NCBI RefSeq assembly: GCF_000877395.1
Contig: NZ_JYFE01000032.1
Span: 1-64,000, forward strand
Reading direction: 5' to 3'
Length of the DNA: 64,000 nucleotides
Source: Jannaschia aquimarina
GTDB taxonomy: Bacteria; Pseudomonadota; Alphaproteobacteria; Rhodobacterales; Rhodobacteraceae
The translations under genes and the position numbers were made by a program. A model generated the notes under the pieces. That model searched no databases and was not told where the DNA came from. It saw only the letters and a list, made by a program, of their open reading frames with translations. Positions 62,456 to 64,000 of the stretch are shown here, piece after piece; the first letter of the stretch is position 1, and each line of letters starts with the position of its first letter.

Positions 62456-63858
62456 TACTCCAGAACGTAGCCGTAATTGCCCGAGAAATCCTGATCGGCT
62501 GCGGCATTGCGGGCCGAACGGGACGTGCTGCTGGTCTCACCCGACAGGCGGCCGGAGAGGAACAGTTCGTTCTCGGTGGGGGGGCGGATGCGGTCGGTGG
62601 GCAGCGCGATGGCGGCACCGCTGACCGGTTGCACGAGGTGGGCCGTGATCACGACGACCAGCTCGGTCTGGTTGCGCTGATAGCCGGAGGACCGGAACAG
62701 CGAGCCGATGACCGGCACATCTCCGAGCCACGGAACCTGGTTCACGCTGTCGCGGAACTCGTCCTGAAGCAGACCGCCGATGGCGAAGCTCTGACCGTCG
62801 CGCAGTTCGACCGTCGTGGTCGTCTGGCGGCGGCTGAAACCCAGCACTTCGGCGCCGTTGATGCTCGTGGTGACCGACTGGTCCAGCGCCGAGACGGATG
62901 CATCAAGCTGAAGGTTGATGATATCCTGATCGACGACCGTCGGCGTGAAGGTCAGCTCGACGCCGAAGGGGCGGTACTCAACACCAACCTCGGTGCCGTC
63001 ATCCCCATCTCCGATCACAGGGATCGGATACTCGCCACCTGCCAGGAAGCGGGCCGGCTGGCCGGAGAGCGCCGTGACGTTCGGTTCGGCCAGAGTGCGG
63101 ACGAGGCCCTTGGTCTCGAGCGCTTCCAAGGCGAGCTGGACAGCAGTGGAGCCGATGTCGAATCCGACGACCGCGAGGTTGTTCGCGCCCGGGACATCGG
63201 ACAGCGTGGAGACGAAGCCGCCGTCCTCGCCGACATCCAGAAATCCGTCCGTTGCGCGATTGGATGCGATGGTCGTCTGCGAGCCGAGGTTCTTGCTGAC
63301 CTGGCGCGACATTTCCGCAAAGCGGACCTGCAGCATCACCTGCTGGACGCCACCGACGCTCATGAGGTTCAGTACGCGCTCGGGGGCGTAGCGTTCGGCT
63401 ACTTCCAATGCGTCCTGCAGCTTGGCCGTCGAAGAGACGGTGCCCGACAGCACGATGCCGTCATTGGCCGTCCGGACCTCGATATGCTCGTTCGGGAGCA
63501 GCTCGCGGAGACGCTCCTTGAATTCCGCGATATCGGGGGTCACGCGGACCTCGACATTGGTGATGAGCCGGCCATCGGGGCCCAGCAGCGTCAGCGTCGT
63601 GCGGCCGGGCGCCTTGCCCAGGACGTAGACCGTGCGCTCGGACAGGGTCGCGATATCCGCGATCAGCGGGTTGGCGACGCTCAGTTCGGCGAAGGGCGTG
63701 TCGCTTTCCAGCACGATGGCGCGGTTCAGCGGCACCCTCAGTGCGGATTGCGTGGCGCCCTGCGCCAGGCGAAGTGTTTCAGCGAATGCCGGGGCCATTG
63801 GAACGGCGCCCACCATCGCCCCGAGCATGAATGCCCGGAGGACGTTCTTGAAATTCAT
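62455..63858 (-). CDS. cpaC: Tad pilus secretin CpaC/RcpA
   Basis: A 467-residue outer-membrane secretin: signal peptide (cleaved after AFA near residue 26), N-terminal pilus-binding domain, a BON-like domain (about 105-180) and the secretin domain (about 245-420) with VPWLGDVPVIGSLFRS near the C-terminus. It forms the pore for the pilus. It is preceded on the minus strand by a probable CpaB gene. Confidence 0.94.
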   Translation of the reverse strand: MNFKNVLRAFMLGAMVGAVPMAPAFAETLRLAQGATQSALRVPLNRAIVLESDTPFAELSVANPLIADIATLSERTVYVLGKAPGRTTLTLLGPDGRLITNVEVRVTPDIAEFKERLRELLPNEHIEVRTANDGIVLSGTVSSTAKLQDALEVAERYAPERVLNLMSVGGVQQVMLQVRFAEMSRQVSKNLGSQTTIASNRATDGFLDVGEDGGFVSTLSDVPGANNLAVVGFDIGSTAVQLALEALETKGLVRTLAEPNVTALSGQPARFLAGGEYPIPVIGDGDDGTEVGVEYRPFGVELTFTPTVVDQDIINLQLDASVSALDQSVTTSINGAEVLGFSRRQTTTTVELRDGQSFAIGGLLQDEFRDSVNQVPWLGDVPVIGSLFRSSGYQRNQTELVVVITAHLVQPVSGAAIALPTDRIRPPTENELFLSGRLSGETSSTSRSARNAAADQDFSGNYGYVLE

Positions 63859-63914
63859 GTGACCTGCCTCTCAGTTCACTCTGCTCATGTTTGGCCCATA
63901 CCGCCGACGGGCCA

Positions 63915-64000
63915 TTATTCTGGCGGCTCTTCTGTCCGCTCCGGACCTCGCCACAACGATGGCGGCGAGTTCCCGCTCACGATGGAGAATGGCCGGCGGG
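63915..64000 (-). CDS. Partial frame, possible CpaB C-terminus
   Basis: An open frame that runs off the right edge and ends in TAA at 63915-63917, 56 bp before cpaC. CpaB normally lies just upstream of cpaC. The visible 27 residues are too few to confirm it, and a second frame is also open from the edge to a TGA near 63873, so the assignment is weak. Confidence 0.3.
   Translation of the reverse strand, partial: RRPFSIVSGNSPPSLWRGPERTEEPPE

Overview
The window is high-GC DNA from an alphaproteobacterium, almost certainly a member of the Rhodobacteraceae/Roseobacter group. The evidence is an SAM/SAH-type riboswitch in front of metK (a class known only from Rhodobacterales), the pdxJ-acpS-lepB-rnc-era-recO cluster, a DUF1523 protein, a DUF1491 protein, a Hint-domain protein, CtrA-type TTAA-N7-TTAA boxes and a complete-looking alphaproteobacterial tad pilus block. 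No tRNA, rRNA, CRISPR array, transposase or prophage gene was seen; this is chromosomal backbone with lineage-specific insertions.

Layout. 1-471 carries no gene but holds a GTGCAC tandem repeat. 472-7839 (+) is a tightly packed nine-gene module: a coiled-coil protein, a 51-residue membrane protein, an unknown soluble protein, a large AAA+ ATPase, small membrane proteins, two proteins of unknown function and a DUF1523 protein. 7854-13525 (-) is a full seven-gene Mrp/Mnh cation/proton antiporter operon, divergent from an OxyR-like LysR regulator that has lost every cysteine. 14673-18657 (-) encodes DeoC, a two-domain ALDH16-type aldehyde dehydrogenase and a putative beta-helical protein. 18748-22769 is the YbbA/YbbP-type ABC pair with its divergent TesA esterase. 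22765-23405 is a heat-shock unit: an RpoH-type promoter, a three-hairpin ROSE-like RNA thermometer, an Hsp20 gene and a terminator. 24535-30970 (+) is miaB, a small secreted protein, phoH, a membrane protein, ybeY, tlyC/corC and lnt. 30967-32530 is metK under a SAM/SAH riboswitch, followed by a 46-residue protein.

32639-37050 (-) holds a Nudix hydrolase, a phosphoglycolate phosphatase-like HAD protein and an IorA/IorB-type molybdenum hydroxylase with a dihaem cytochrome c. 37179-43638 (+) is pdxJ, a LysE-family exporter, two small proteins, acpS, lepB, rnc, era, DUF1491 and recO. 43640-43889 is an intergenic segment with two inverted GC-rich repeats around a CtrA box. 43895-45796 (-) is MsrA plus an MFS transporter; 45883 (+) is a duplicated YcxB-like membrane protein. 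rpsD, a Hint-domain protein, a lipocalin, and the PdeM/Lhr DNA-repair pair follow on the minus strand. 53460-64000 (-) is the tad/cpa pilus cluster: secretin, OmpA lipoprotein, CpaE, CpaF, TadB, TadC, two TPR lipoproteins, prepilin peptidase and an associated AAA ATPase. The CpaB gene probably runs off the right edge.

The most notable items are the RpoH-plus-ROSE heat-shock leader, the riboswitch, the uncharacterised AAA+ module, the cysteine-less OxyR homologue and the 11-bp GTGCAC repeat arrays found at two distant sites. All calls come from reading the sequence; no database search was possible. Start codons were chosen from Shine-Dalgarno spacing, overlap with the upstream gene and family length, and doubtful ones are flagged.
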